NCBI GenBank assembly: GCA_025210455.1
Contig: JAOARQ010000050.1
Location: 62,001 to 126,000 of the forward strand
Direction: 5' to 3'
Length of the DNA stretch: 64,000 nucleotides
From: Pelagimonas sp.
GTDB taxonomy: Bacteria; Pseudomonadota; Alphaproteobacteria; Rhodobacterales; Rhodobacteraceae
In this document: piece by piece, positions 52,570 to 61,184 of the stretch
Position numbering within the stretch: position 1 is the first letter of the stretch
How the letters are laid out: every line of letters begins with the position of its first letter
Position numbers and translations under genes: made by a program
The notes under the pieces: model-generated
Database searches by the model: none
The model's input: the letters and a program-made list of their open reading frames with translations, nothing else
What the model was told of the DNA's origin: nothing

Positions 52570-54654
52570 ATGTTTGACCAGGATGTAAACGCAATCTCCG
52601 GGTATCTTGCGGCATTGCGCCAAAACGGCTTTGGCGGAGACACCGCGCAGGATGCGGCCAGCCGTCTGGTTGGCGCGACAGACAACAGCATCTATCACAT
52701 TGCACCGGATGCAATCCTGTTCCCGGCCAGCGCCAAAGATGTCACACTGGCAGCCGCGCTGGCGGCTGATTTTGGCATCTCATTAACAGCGCGAGGTGGG
52801 GGCACGGGCACCAATGGGCAGTCTCTGAACAGGGGCGTTATCATTGATATGTCCCGGCATATGACCGGGATCAGCGATCTGGATCTGATCGCAGACACCG
52901 TGTCAGTTGAGCCGGGGGTTGTTCTGGACCAGCTGAACAGTTTTCTTCGCCCGCATGGGGTGTTCTTTGCCCCCACGGTATCGACCTCGTCACGCGCGAC
53001 CCTGGGTGGCATGTTTGCTACCGACGCCAGTGGCAAGGGCAGCGCTGTTTACAGGCGCATGTCTGATCATGTGCTTGCCGCTGACCTGGTATTGGCAGAT
53101 GGCCGCACGGCGCAGATCACCTGCGACAGCGCCGCCGATCCTTTGCAAGACATCAGCGCGTGGCTGGCCCCCGAGCTGGCCGCGCATAGCGATGAAATCA
53201 CCCGGCGGTTCCCACAGATGAACCGCGGGATGACCGGCTATAATCTTGATCAGATGCGCGGCCCCGGGGGGCAGCTGAACTATATCAAGCTGCTGGCGGG
53301 CTCAGAAGGGACGCTGGCGCTGACCACCCGTCTGACTCTGCGCCTGACGCCAATTCCACGCTACCGCGCCTTGACGGTTCTGGCTTTTGACAGCTGTGCC
53401 GATGCGCTTGCGCATGTGACACGGCTGACCCCGGCCCGGGCCTCGGCAGTTGAATTTCTGGACGATAAGATCCTTGAACTGGCTGCCGCCTCACCAATGT
53501 GGAGCGAGCTGGAAGGCGTGCTGGGCAAGGTCAGCGGCGCGGGCGGGTTTCTCTTTGTCGAATTCACGGGCGATACCCCGGAACAGATAGGTGACCGTCA
53601 GCAAACCCTTTCACAGCTTTTGGCGGATGGAACCATCGCAGCCTCCGCCCATGTGACCACGGCCAAAGCGGCAGAAATGTCTGCGCTTTGGGAGATGCGC
53701 AAGCGTTCTGTCGGTTTGCTGGCGGCTGTAGAAACCAATCGCATCGGTCTGCCCTTTGTCGAAGATGCGGCCGTGCCCCCCGAACATCTGGCTGAGTTTG
53801 TACAGGCCTTTGGCGATCTTCTGTCCCAGCTTGGCCTGAAATACGGCATGTTTGGCCATGCGGATGTGGGCTGTGTGCATGTGCGCCCAATGCTGGATAT
53901 GAAACTGCCCGGAGATCGCGCGATGATCCGCAGCATCTCAGATCAGGTCTCAGCGCTTTGCCGCAAATACAATGGGCTGATCTGGGGTGAGCACGGCAAG
54001 GGGATGCGCGGCGAATATGTCGAAACCTATATGGGGCCAGACCTGTTTCACCTGATGCAGCGGATCAAAGCGGGTTTTGATCCCGGCAACCGCTTGAACC
54101 CCGGCAAGCTGGTGACAGCGCTGAACAGCGACCTGGCTGTGACGCGGCTGGATGAGGCCCCAATGCGCGGGGCGCGCGACGAACAGATTGATCTGCGTGC
54201 CAATGCATCAATCGAACGGGCTGTGGCCTGCAATGGCAATGGGGCCTGTCATAACTGGGCCCCGGATGATCCCATCTGTCCATCCTACAAGGTGACCAGG
54301 GACAAACGTCAGGCCCCAAAAGGCCGGGCCAGCCTATTGCGCGAATGGGCGCGGCTGCGATCCATTGAAAGTGATCCTGCCCAAATGGCAGCACATGAAG
54401 ACGCACTGGCCGAAAGCCTGTCTACCTGCCTGTCGTGTAAATCCTGCACGGGGCAATGTCCGGTTCGGGTTGATATCCCTTCGATGAAATCAGTGTTTCT
54501 GGAAAGCTATTACAAAACGCGCAAACGGCCCCCGCGTGATCTGGTCATGCGCCATATGGAGCAGGCCACCTTGGTGCTGCGCCATATGCCAAAGCTTGCG
54601 AATGTCATGATGGGGAATGCCCTGTCACGCGGGATGCTGCGCCGGTTTTTTTAG
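52570..54654 (+). CDS. YdiJ-type FAD/Fe-S oxidoreductase, N-terminal and central part (frame ends at T7 run)
   Basis: 694 residues. FAD-binding type 4 domain with TARGGGTGTNGQSLNRG near residue 75, FAD-oxidase C-terminal domain ending FDPGNRLNPGKL near 505, then Fe-S motifs CNGNGACHNWAPDDPICP and CLSCKSCTGQCPVRVDI. Relatives oxidise D-2-hydroxy acids such as D-lactate or D-2-hydroxyglutarate and are about 950-1020 residues. Here the frame stops right after cgg-ttt-ttt-tag, while the rest of the family sequence continues in the next frame: dropping one T from the seven (54646-54652) restores RFFRLVDV. Confidence 0.85.
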   Translation: MFDQDVNAISGYLAALRQNGFGGDTAQDAASRLVGATDNSIYHIAPDAILFPASAKDVTLAAALAADFGISLTARGGGTGTNGQSLNRGVIIDMSRHMTGISDLDLIADTVSVEPGVVLDQLNSFLRPHGVFFAPTVSTSSRATLGGMFATDASGKGSAVYRRMSDHVLAADLVLADGRTAQITCDSAADPLQDISAWLAPELAAHSDEITRRFPQMNRGMTGYNLDQMRGPGGQLNYIKLLAGSEGTLALTTRLTLRLTPIPRYRALTVLAFDSCADALAHVTRLTPARASAVEFLDDKILELAAASPMWSELEGVLGKVSGAGGFLFVEFTGDTPEQIGDRQQTLSQLLADGTIAASAHVTTAKAAEMSALWEMRKRSVGLLAAVETNRIGLPFVEDAAVPPEHLAEFVQAFGDLLSQLGLKYGMFGHADVGCVHVRPMLDMKLPGDRAMIRSISDQVSALCRKYNGLIWGEHGKGMRGEYVETYMGPDLFHLMQRIKAGFDPGNRLNPGKLVTALNSDLAVTRLDEAPMRGARDEQIDLRANASIERAVACNGNGACHNWAPDDPICPSYKVTRDKRQAPKGRASLLREWARLRSIESDPAQMAAHEDALAESLSTCLSCKSCTGQCPVRVDIPSMKSVFLESYYKTRKRPPRDLVMRHMEQATLVLRHMPKLANVMMGNALSRGMLRRFF

Positions 54655-55462
54655 ACTGGTCGATGTGCCGATGCTTTCGGCTACCCCGTTTGAACGCCAG
54701 ATGCACAGGATCGGTGCGCGCGCCCTTGAAACAGGCACCTCTGATTTTGGGCCCAATCCCGTTGTTCTGATCACCGATAGTTTTACCGGTGTTTTCGAAA
54801 CAACGCTGCCCACCGATATCGCCGTGCTGCTGCAACACCTTGGCCATACAGTCTGGGTGACAAGCCCCAGTGCCAATGGCAAAGCCCTGCAAGTGCGCGG
54901 CTTTCGGGCGGCTTTTGGAAAGCGCCGGGACATCGCCATGCGCGATTTGCAGGCCCTGGCTGCACATGAGATGCCCTTGATCGGGCTGGAACCAGCGGTG
55001 CTGGATCTGATCCGCCGCGACTATGCCAAAAGCGGCCCGGTGCCCGATGTTTCGTCGCTGGATCAGTTTTTGCATCAGCATCTGGATCGGCTGCCCAGCC
55101 TGCCAGACAGCCCCACCGGACAATCGCTTTTTCTGCATTGTACGGAAAAAACCGCGGATCCCGCCACCGGACGACGCTGGCAGGCGATCTTTGCCCGGTT
55201 TGGTATCGCACTGGATCTGCCAGCCACCGGGTGCTGTGGCATGGCGGGGCTGTTTGGCCACGAAGCGGAGCATCAGCAGATCTCACGCGATTTGTTTGAT
55301 CTGTCCTGGCGCGATCCTCTGACCAGAGCAGGCAAGACCGCCCTCGCCACCGGCTTTTCCTGCCGCTCCCAAGCCAAACGATTTGGACCAAACCTAATCC
55401 CCCATCCCGCCACAGCGCTTTTGGCGCGGTTAAGCGAGGTCTCTGGAAAGGATGTCTTATGA
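54617..55462 (+). CDS. YdiJ-type oxidoreductase, C-terminal CCG-domain part (shifted frame)
   Basis: Open frame of 281 residues in the +1 frame relative to the preceding gene. It carries the end of the YdiJ family: VVLITDSFTGVFET, LFLHCTEKTADPATGR and ATGCCGMAGLFGHE (cysteine-rich CCG electron-transfer motif). No good ribosome site precedes a start, so a separate protein is doubtful (ATG 54617 or 54671 are possible). It is best read as the second part of one roughly 970-residue protein broken by a one-base difference in the T run. Overlaps the sulfatase gene by 4 bases. Confidence 0.75.
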   Translation: MPCHAGCCAGFFRLVDVPMLSATPFERQMHRIGARALETGTSDFGPNPVVLITDSFTGVFETTLPTDIAVLLQHLGHTVWVTSPSANGKALQVRGFRAAFGKRRDIAMRDLQALAAHEMPLIGLEPAVLDLIRRDYAKSGPVPDVSSLDQFLHQHLDRLPSLPDSPTGQSLFLHCTEKTADPATGRRWQAIFARFGIALDLPATGCCGMAGLFGHEAEHQQISRDLFDLSWRDPLTRAGKTALATGFSCRSQAKRFGPNLIPHPATALLARLSEVSGKDVL

Positions 55463-56916
55463 CTGATCCCATGAACACCATTATTCTGATGTCAGATGAA
55501 CACGCGGCCCGGTTGCTTGGCTGTGCTGGGCATCCTTTTGTAAAGACGCCAAACCTTGATCGTCTGGCAAAACGGGGCACCCGTTTTACCAATGCCTATA
55601 CCAACGCGCCTATCTGTGTGCCGGCACGCGCCAGCTTTGCCACCGGGCGCTATGGTCATCAGACCGGCCATTGGGATAACGCAACCCCCTATTTCGGAGA
55701 ACCGAAAAGCTGGGGGCATTATTTGCAGGAAAACGGCAATGCGGTGGGGTCTATCGGCAAGCTGCATTATCGCAACGAAACCGACGCGGTTGGGTTGGAT
55801 TTCCAACAGATCCCGATGCATCTGGTGCAGGGTGTTGGCGATGTGCTGGGCTGCATCCGCGAACCTCTGCCGCGCCGCTGGAAAGCGCGTGATCTGGCTG
55901 AGGGGGCAGGGCGTGGCGAAACTTCTTACACCGCTTATGATCGTCAGATCGCTGAAAACGCCGTTGACTGGATCACCTCGCGCGGTCAGGAGACCCCCGA
56001 AAAACCCTGGACTGTGTTTATTTCAATGGTGGCACCGCATTTCCCACTGACGGCCCCGGATGAGTTCTTTGACATGTACAAAGAGTTCGATCTTTGGCCG
56101 CAAAAACCCGCCAGCGACGCAGATCACCCCTGGCTCAAAGCACTGCGCCATTGCTTTGTCTATGACAACTTCACCGAAGAACGCACCCGCACTGCGCTCA
56201 CGGCTTATCTAGGGTTGGTCAGTTTCATGGATACCAATATCGGGCGTATTTTGCAGGCCGTGGAAACTGCGGGCCTGCAACACAATACGCGCATCCTCTA
56301 TACCAGCGATCATGGTGACAACATGGGGGAACGCGGCCTTTGGGGTAAATCCAACATGTATGAAGAGGCGGCCGCCATTCCGATGATCCTTGCCGGGCCC
56401 GACGTGCCCAAAGGCAAGATCTGCGAAACCCCTGTGTCGCTGGTGGATGTCTTTCCAACAGTGCTGGAAGCAGCGGGCATTTCACCCGATGCATTGGATG
56501 TACCGGGTAAATCGCTGCTGAAGATCGCAAACGCCCCCGATGATGACAGCCGCGCTGTGTTTTCCGAATACCACGCTGCCGGGGCCGCATCCGGGGCGTT
56601 CATGCTGCGCAAGGGGCGGTGGAAATACATCCACTATGTGGGCATGGCCCCGCAGCTGTTTGATCTGATCGCCGATCCAGAAGAGTTAAGTGATCTCGGA
56701 ACCGCTGAAAGCCATAGCGCCATAGTGGCCGAGCTGCATGCCGATCTGCTGGCCATCTGCGACCCGGAACAGGTTGATGACCGCGCCCGCGCTGATCAGG
56801 CCGCCATTGTCAAAGCCCATGGTGGCACACGGGCGGTTCTGGAACGGGGGGGCTTTGGCGCGACCCCGGCACCTGGCACACAGGCGCAGTTTGTCAAATC
56901 GGGCCCAACCTCATGA
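55459..56916 (+). CDS. Sulfatase (alkaline phosphatase superfamily), no signal peptide
   Basis: 485 residues. The C-x-P-x-R signature at Cys53 (CVPARASFATGRY) is the site turned into formylglycine. Metal ligands are in ILMSDEH (residues 10-15) and YTSDHGDNMGERG, and LWGKSNMYEEAA is typical. The N-terminus has no signal peptide, so it acts in the cytoplasm, like choline sulfatase. It removes sulfate from an ester, or acts as a related phosphonate hydrolase. The start overlaps the preceding frame and the stop overlaps the amidohydrolase start, so all three are coupled. Confidence 0.88.
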   Translation: MTDPMNTIILMSDEHAARLLGCAGHPFVKTPNLDRLAKRGTRFTNAYTNAPICVPARASFATGRYGHQTGHWDNATPYFGEPKSWGHYLQENGNAVGSIGKLHYRNETDAVGLDFQQIPMHLVQGVGDVLGCIREPLPRRWKARDLAEGAGRGETSYTAYDRQIAENAVDWITSRGQETPEKPWTVFISMVAPHFPLTAPDEFFDMYKEFDLWPQKPASDADHPWLKALRHCFVYDNFTEERTRTALTAYLGLVSFMDTNIGRILQAVETAGLQHNTRILYTSDHGDNMGERGLWGKSNMYEEAAAIPMILAGPDVPKGKICETPVSLVDVFPTVLEAAGISPDALDVPGKSLLKIANAPDDDSRAVFSEYHAAGAASGAFMLRKGRWKYIHYVGMAPQLFDLIADPEELSDLGTAESHSAIVAELHADLLAICDPEQVDDRARADQAAIVKAHGGTRAVLERGGFGATPAPGTQAQFVKSGPTS

Positions 56917-57779
56917 GCATCCCAATCTGCGCCGCCCCGGATCCAAACCCGACACTCCCAACTTTTGACATGCCCAAGCGGGCCTGCGACTGTCACGCCC
57001 ATGTTTTTGGACCTCTGTCCGATTTTCCCATGGTGCCCGATCGCCTGTACACCCCACCCGAAGCGCCCCTGAGCAGCTATGAACACCTGCTGACAACCTT
57101 GGGGTTCGAACGGAGCGTGATTGTGCAGCCCAGTGTCTATGGCACGGATAATCGCGCCACCTTGCAGGCTGTGGCCCGTCACCCAGACAGATATCGCGCC
57201 GTTGTGGTGGTTGATGGCAATGTAACGCCTAAAGAGATCGCAAGCTTTCACCAGCAGGGTGCGCGCGGGGTTCGGGCCAATCTTCTGTTCAGCGGCGACA
57301 AGGCAATGGCGGATGTGCGCGCAATCGCCCGCATCATCGCCGATTTTGATTGGCATCTTCAGGTGCTGCTGGATGTGACCACCTTCCCCGATGTCTATGC
57401 GTTTTTCGATGGTCTGCCGGTCGAGGTGGTTTTTGATCACATGGGGCATTTCCCAGCAGAAAAAACAGTGAACGCACCGGGATGCCGCGAGATGCTGAAA
57501 CTGATGGAAAAAGGCAAGGCCTGGACAAAACTATCAGGGGCCTATCGGACGTCGGCGCAGACCCATGCGCCCTATGAGGATGTCACGCCCATTGCACAGG
57601 CGATCATTCAGGCCAACCCTGACCAGGTGGTTTTTGGCACCGACTGGCCCCACCCGCATTTCGCCAAAGACATGCCAAATGATGGTGCTTTGCTGGATCA
57701 GTTGCCGGATTGGGCCCCGGATCCAGAGCTGCGCCAGCGTATTCTTGTCGATAATCCTGCGCGGCTTTACGATTTCTGA
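56913..57779 (+). CDS. Amidohydrolase 2 family protein, lactonase-like (PDC hydrolase relative)
   Basis: 288 residues. TIM-barrel metal hydrolase: CDCHAHVFGP near residue 26, FDHMGHFP, and VVFGTDWPHPHF with the catalytic Asp. Close in layout to 2-pyrone-4,6-dicarboxylate hydrolase (LigI) and L-fuconolactone-type lactonases, so ring opening of a lactone dicarboxylate is a reasonable guess. ATGA overlap with the sulfatase. It converges on the LysR gene and overlaps its end by 13 bases. Confidence 0.85.
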   Translation: MSIPICAAPDPNPTLPTFDMPKRACDCHAHVFGPLSDFPMVPDRLYTPPEAPLSSYEHLLTTLGFERSVIVQPSVYGTDNRATLQAVARHPDRYRAVVVVDGNVTPKEIASFHQQGARGVRANLLFSGDKAMADVRAIARIIADFDWHLQVLLDVTTFPDVYAFFDGLPVEVVFDHMGHFPAEKTVNAPGCREMLKLMEKGKAWTKLSGAYRTSAQTHAPYEDVTPIAQAIIQANPDQVVFGTDWPHPHFAKDMPNDGALLDQLPDWAPDPELRQRILVDNPARLYDF

Positions 57780-58735
57780 CCGGTTTCAAAGCTTTCACGA
57801 TCCAGAACCATTTCGCCACGAATGATATCTTCATCATAGAGATCATGGCAGATCGAGATGGTCTCGGCCCGCACCGCCCGCGAAGCGGCATTCAGGGGCT
57901 GGTTCTTTGGCCAGGCCAGATAGATCTGCCTGACCAGATCCGGGTTTACCAGTCGGCGCGCGCTGATTTCGCCACGCCGCCACAGCGATTCAAAAGAGGG
58001 CCAGGGAAGAATGCCGCTTGTGACCCCGGATCGAATATAGCTGATCCGAAGCCGGGTGGATTCTGTCGCCACCCGCACATCCAGCGCCTTGCCAAACTTA
58101 TTGGCGACACCCTCAGCAATTTCGCGCACCGCATGGCTTTGCTGGCTCAAAACCAATGGGACGGTAAACAGGTCTTCGACATTGGCCTCGCCGATGCCTT
58201 CGTCTACCGGATCGGTCGGGCGGCGGCGTGATACCAGAAAAAGTGGTTCCTGATAAAGGTGCAGATAATCCACCTTAGGCGAATGTTCCGAAGACGACAG
58301 GATGCCCAGATCTGCGCGACCATTTTCAATCATTTCCTTTGCGCTCAGACCCAGCTCTTCCATCACCCGCAGTTCTACATCGGGAAATTTCTGCGTCACC
58401 TGTTCCAAAAGCCTTGGCGCAATATGCGTTCCCAGCATCGGTGGTAAAACGATGGAAACCTCGCCGCGGGGGGTATCCGCCTCAGATCGCACATCATCAG
58501 CGGCCTGCTTTATCTGCGCGACAATCTTACGGGCATGTTGATAAAGAACCTCGCCCGCCTTGGTGGGGCGCACCCCTTTTGATGAACGGATCAGCAGTTC
58601 GGTCATCAGCTCGGATTCGAGGTTGGCGATATGCTGGCTAAGTGCAGGCTGGGCGATGCGCAGCACCCTTGCGGCACTGGTAACGCTGCCTTCATCAACG
58701 ATAGAAATGAAATACTGAAGCTGCCGAATATTCAT
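57767..58735 (-). CDS. LysR-family transcription regulator
   Basis: 322 residues from ATG 58735 (MNIRQLQYFISIVDEGSVTS); a start 21 bases upstream is weaker. N-terminal helix-turn-helix (AARVLRIAQPALSQHIANLE) and a substrate-binding domain that resembles NAC/CbL-type regulators of aromatic or nitrogen metabolism. Convergent with the catabolic block at 44235-57779, the only regulator near it, and so the likely controller. Confidence 0.88.
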   Translation of the reverse strand: MNIRQLQYFISIVDEGSVTSAARVLRIAQPALSQHIANLESELMTELLIRSSKGVRPTKAGEVLYQHARKIVAQIKQAADDVRSEADTPRGEVSIVLPPMLGTHIAPRLLEQVTQKFPDVELRVMEELGLSAKEMIENGRADLGILSSSEHSPKVDYLHLYQEPLFLVSRRRPTDPVDEGIGEANVEDLFTVPLVLSQQSHAVREIAEGVANKFGKALDVRVATESTRLRISYIRSGVTSGILPWPSFESLWRRGEISARRLVNPDLVRQIYLAWPKNQPLNAASRAVRAETISICHDLYDEDIIRGEMVLDRESFETGQKS

Positions 58736-58841
58736 CACAGACCCCGCGCTACCCAATCACAATCCAGTATAACAAGGCGGGTGCAATATCGAAATGCGAT
58801 TTACACCTTGTCACCCAAATCCGAAGTTCACCACTCTGGGA

Positions 58842-59222
58842 TCAGGCACCCGCGAACGAAGACCGCATCTGCGCGGCCCAAACCCCATCAATATTGGCAA
58901 GCACCCATAGGGATGGAAATTCTACCAGTGGCGCGCCTGATTTATCAAACCGCTTAACGATCACCTTTAGGTGCACTTTGGTCTCAGAGGCTTGCAGCGG
59001 TTCCAGCGACCCCCATTCCGTATGACCCCAATCATCAGACGCGCGTTTGTAAAAATCTTCCAGGTAGGTATCGGGGGTTTCCCAGATCTTCACCTTCCCA
59101 TCTGCCAGACGATAGTGCGGGAAATGAAGCGTGGCGGCGATGGCTTTGGGATCCCGCGCATTCAAGGCCGCTTTATGGGCCTGCATTACATCAATCGCTG
59201 CTGTCTGCGCTGTTTGCGTCAT
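58842..59222 (-). CDS. NTF2-like / SnoaL-type small protein
   Basis: 126 residues from ATG 59222 (AGGGGA just upstream; ATG 59237 would add five residues). VMQAHKAALNARDPKAIAATLHFPHYRLADG is the start of an alpha+beta NTF2-like barrel; FKR-like FDKSGAPLVEFPSLWVLANIDGVWA is the end. Such proteins bind small ligands or act as isomerases; no catalytic assignment can be made. It lies alone behind the LysR gene on the same strand. Confidence 0.75.
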   Translation of the reverse strand: MTQTAQTAAIDVMQAHKAALNARDPKAIAATLHFPHYRLADGKVKIWETPDTYLEDFYKRASDDWGHTEWGSLEPLQASETKVHLKVIVKRFDKSGAPLVEFPSLWVLANIDGVWAAQMRSSFAGA

Positions 59223-59239
59223 AAGATCCCCTGTCATTC

Positions 59240-59449
59240 CTACGAATTTGAAGCATCGCCGCCAGATAGCGCAAATATTATGTTCTTATGCGGATCATAG
59301 GGAATTGCGATGGCAGTGCGATTTGGGTTTTCTGTGCCTATTCGCCCGCGCAGCACTGGTCGCATGCGCGTGATCAGTGCTAAAAGCAGCTCAAAGATAA
59401 CGACGGCTGCCAAAACCCAAGCCCGCCAGTTGCATTGAGCCAGATCCAT
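59240..59449 (-). CDS. Possible 69-residue single-span membrane protein
   Basis: ATG 59449 to TAG 59240. One clear membrane helix (WVLAAVVIFELLLALI) near the N-terminus, then a polar tail ending near IIFALSGGD. It fills the gap between two divergent genes, its start codon overlaps that of the AbrB-family gene, and codon use looks coding-like. No family is recognised and the ribosome site is weak, so it may be chance. Confidence 0.35.
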   Translation of the reverse strand: MDLAQCNWRAWVLAAVVIFELLLALITRMRPVLRGRIGTENPNRTAIAIPYDPHKNIIFALSGGDASNS

Positions 59450-60503
59450 GACACCAAACCTGTCGAAACCTTTGCAGCTTTTCGTGATCCTTGGCTCGGG
59501 CCTGATCGGCGCTTTGGCCGCAAAGCAGCTGGGGCTGCCCATTCCTTTTCTTCTGGGCAGTCTGATTGTTACCGCAACACTGGCCCTGACATTGGCGGCG
59601 CGCACGGGGCAGAGGCTGATCTATCCAAAAACCATGCGCGAGTTCTTTGTCGCCGTGATTGGCACGATGATCGGATCAACCTTTACCCCCGAGATTTTCG
59701 CCATGGCCCCAATTTTAGGGATCACCTTTGCGGCAATGATTGTCTTTGTCGCGCTGGCGCAGGGGGTGAACTTTGTGATTTTTCGTCGTCTTGGCGGGTA
59801 TGATCGCGCCACGGCGCAATATGCGGCCATGCCGGGCGGTTTGATCGAAGCCATCGAGCTGGGTGAAAAAGCTGGTGGTGATGTAGAAACCCTCAGCATT
59901 CAGCATTTTATCCGCATTGTGCTGGTGATTGTTGTTGTGCCTTTGCTGTTTCTTATCATCACCGGGGAAACTCACGGCAGCGCCAGCGGGCAAACCCTGG
60001 AGTCAGGGCCAACGGATTGGCAGGACTGGGTGCTGTTTCTTCTGATCGCCCCGGTCGGATTGATGATAGGCCAGCGTCTGCGCCTGCCAGCGGCCCCACT
60101 ACTGGGGCCTTTGGCTATTGCTGCTGTCCTGCAAGCCACTGGTACGCTGGATCTGCAGGCCCCGCTGCTTTTGCTGAATGTGGCGCAGTTAATTGTGGGG
60201 GCGACACTTGGGTCGCGCTTTGCCAATAGCACGCCGCGCCGTCTAATCATAGCGCTGGGGCTTGGGGCGGTTTCTGTCGGGGTGACGTTGGGGATTGCCT
60301 CGGGGCTGGCTTTTGTTCTCAGCCACTGGGTGCCAGTCGGGTTTCAAACGCTGCTGATCAGCTTTGCCCCCGGCGGGATCACAGAAATGAGCCTGATCGC
60401 ACTCAGTTTAGGGGTCAGCCCGGTTCTGGTCTCCAGCCACCACCTGTTTCGCATTCTGTTTACCGTTGCTGTGGCTGTTTTGGTCAGCGAGCGCAGGAAA
60501 TGA
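59448..60503 (+). CDS. AbrB-family integral membrane protein
   Basis: 351 residues, about ten membrane helices, with the internal duplication of the AbrB (TIGR03082) membrane family: LPIPFLLGSLIVTATLAL and LPAAPLLGPLAIAAVLQATG are the repeated cores, with YAAMPGGLIEAIELGE and SFAPGGITEMSLIAL. Often mis-named ammonia monooxygenase. It is not the Bacillus AbrB regulator. Function unknown; transport is likely from topology. Confidence 0.82.
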   Translation: MTPNLSKPLQLFVILGSGLIGALAAKQLGLPIPFLLGSLIVTATLALTLAARTGQRLIYPKTMREFFVAVIGTMIGSTFTPEIFAMAPILGITFAAMIVFVALAQGVNFVIFRRLGGYDRATAQYAAMPGGLIEAIELGEKAGGDVETLSIQHFIRIVLVIVVVPLLFLIITGETHGSASGQTLESGPTDWQDWVLFLLIAPVGLMIGQRLRLPAAPLLGPLAIAAVLQATGTLDLQAPLLLLNVAQLIVGATLGSRFANSTPRRLIIALGLGAVSVGVTLGIASGLAFVLSHWVPVGFQTLLISFAPGGITEMSLIALSLGVSPVLVSSHHLFRILFTVAVAVLVSERRK

Positions 60504-60566
60504 TGGCGCACCCAACTCAAAACAGGCCCGCCGCAATCAACAAAAACCACGGCAGGCAAAGGAAAT

Positions 60567-61064
60567 TCAGGCACCCAGATCCAGCTTGTCAACTTCTTCC
60601 CAGATCTCTTTCCAGGCTTTTCTGGCTTTGCCTTTTTGCTTTACAGTTTTGGCCGCTTCCATATTGTCCATCATGCCGTCCCCTTTGACGATGATCAGAC
60701 CGACCATGCCCAGCGAGGTATGCGGAGTGCAGACATAGCCGTAAAAGCCCGGCTTATCGAAGGTGACGGAAATATCCTTGTTGATCTTGCCCTTCCAGGT
60801 TTCTGCACCTTCGGGCAGCATGCCTTTGGCCGAGGCACTGTTATGGGTTTTGTCCGTGGCTACAAAATTCACGGTGTCGCCGGGTTCAACAACCTGAATG
60901 CGCGGGAAGAAAACATTGCGCAGCTTCTTGTTCTCTGGGTGTTTGGTCAGCATCTGAACGTCAAAGCTGTTGGCTGCCAGCGCAATCCGGGGCGCGGCCA
61001 TCAGCGTGGCGGCAGCAGCGGAAGCGGTGAACAGCGCGGTTCTGCGGGTGATGAGTTTGGTCAT
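60567..61064 (-). CDS. Pseudoazurin (type 1 blue copper protein)
   Basis: 165 residues from ATG 61064. Twin-arginine style signal (ITRRTALFTASAAAAT ... ALA), then a cupredoxin domain. Copper ligands: His74 in KTHNSAS, Cys112 and His115 in VCTPHTS, and Met120 in LGM, the spacing of pseudoazurins. The tail forms the usual C-terminal helices. Periplasmic electron carrier, classically feeding nitrite or nitrous oxide reductase; no denitrification genes are in the window, so its partner is elsewhere. Confidence 0.92.
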   Translation of the reverse strand: MTKLITRRTALFTASAAAATLMAAPRIALAANSFDVQMLTKHPENKKLRNVFFPRIQVVEPGDTVNFVATDKTHNSASAKGMLPEGAETWKGKINKDISVTFDKPGFYGYVCTPHTSLGMVGLIIVKGDGMMDNMEAAKTVKQKGKARKAWKEIWEEVDKLDLGA

Positions 61065-61184
61065 TGAGACCTCCATTCACGGAATTTCTGGATGGCTTGC
61101 CGGGAAGCATCTCTTCGAACGGCTGGCGGTGTCGACAATGCCGTCAAGGCCTTTTATTGTCTAGTAAATTAGTCGGGAATCATC

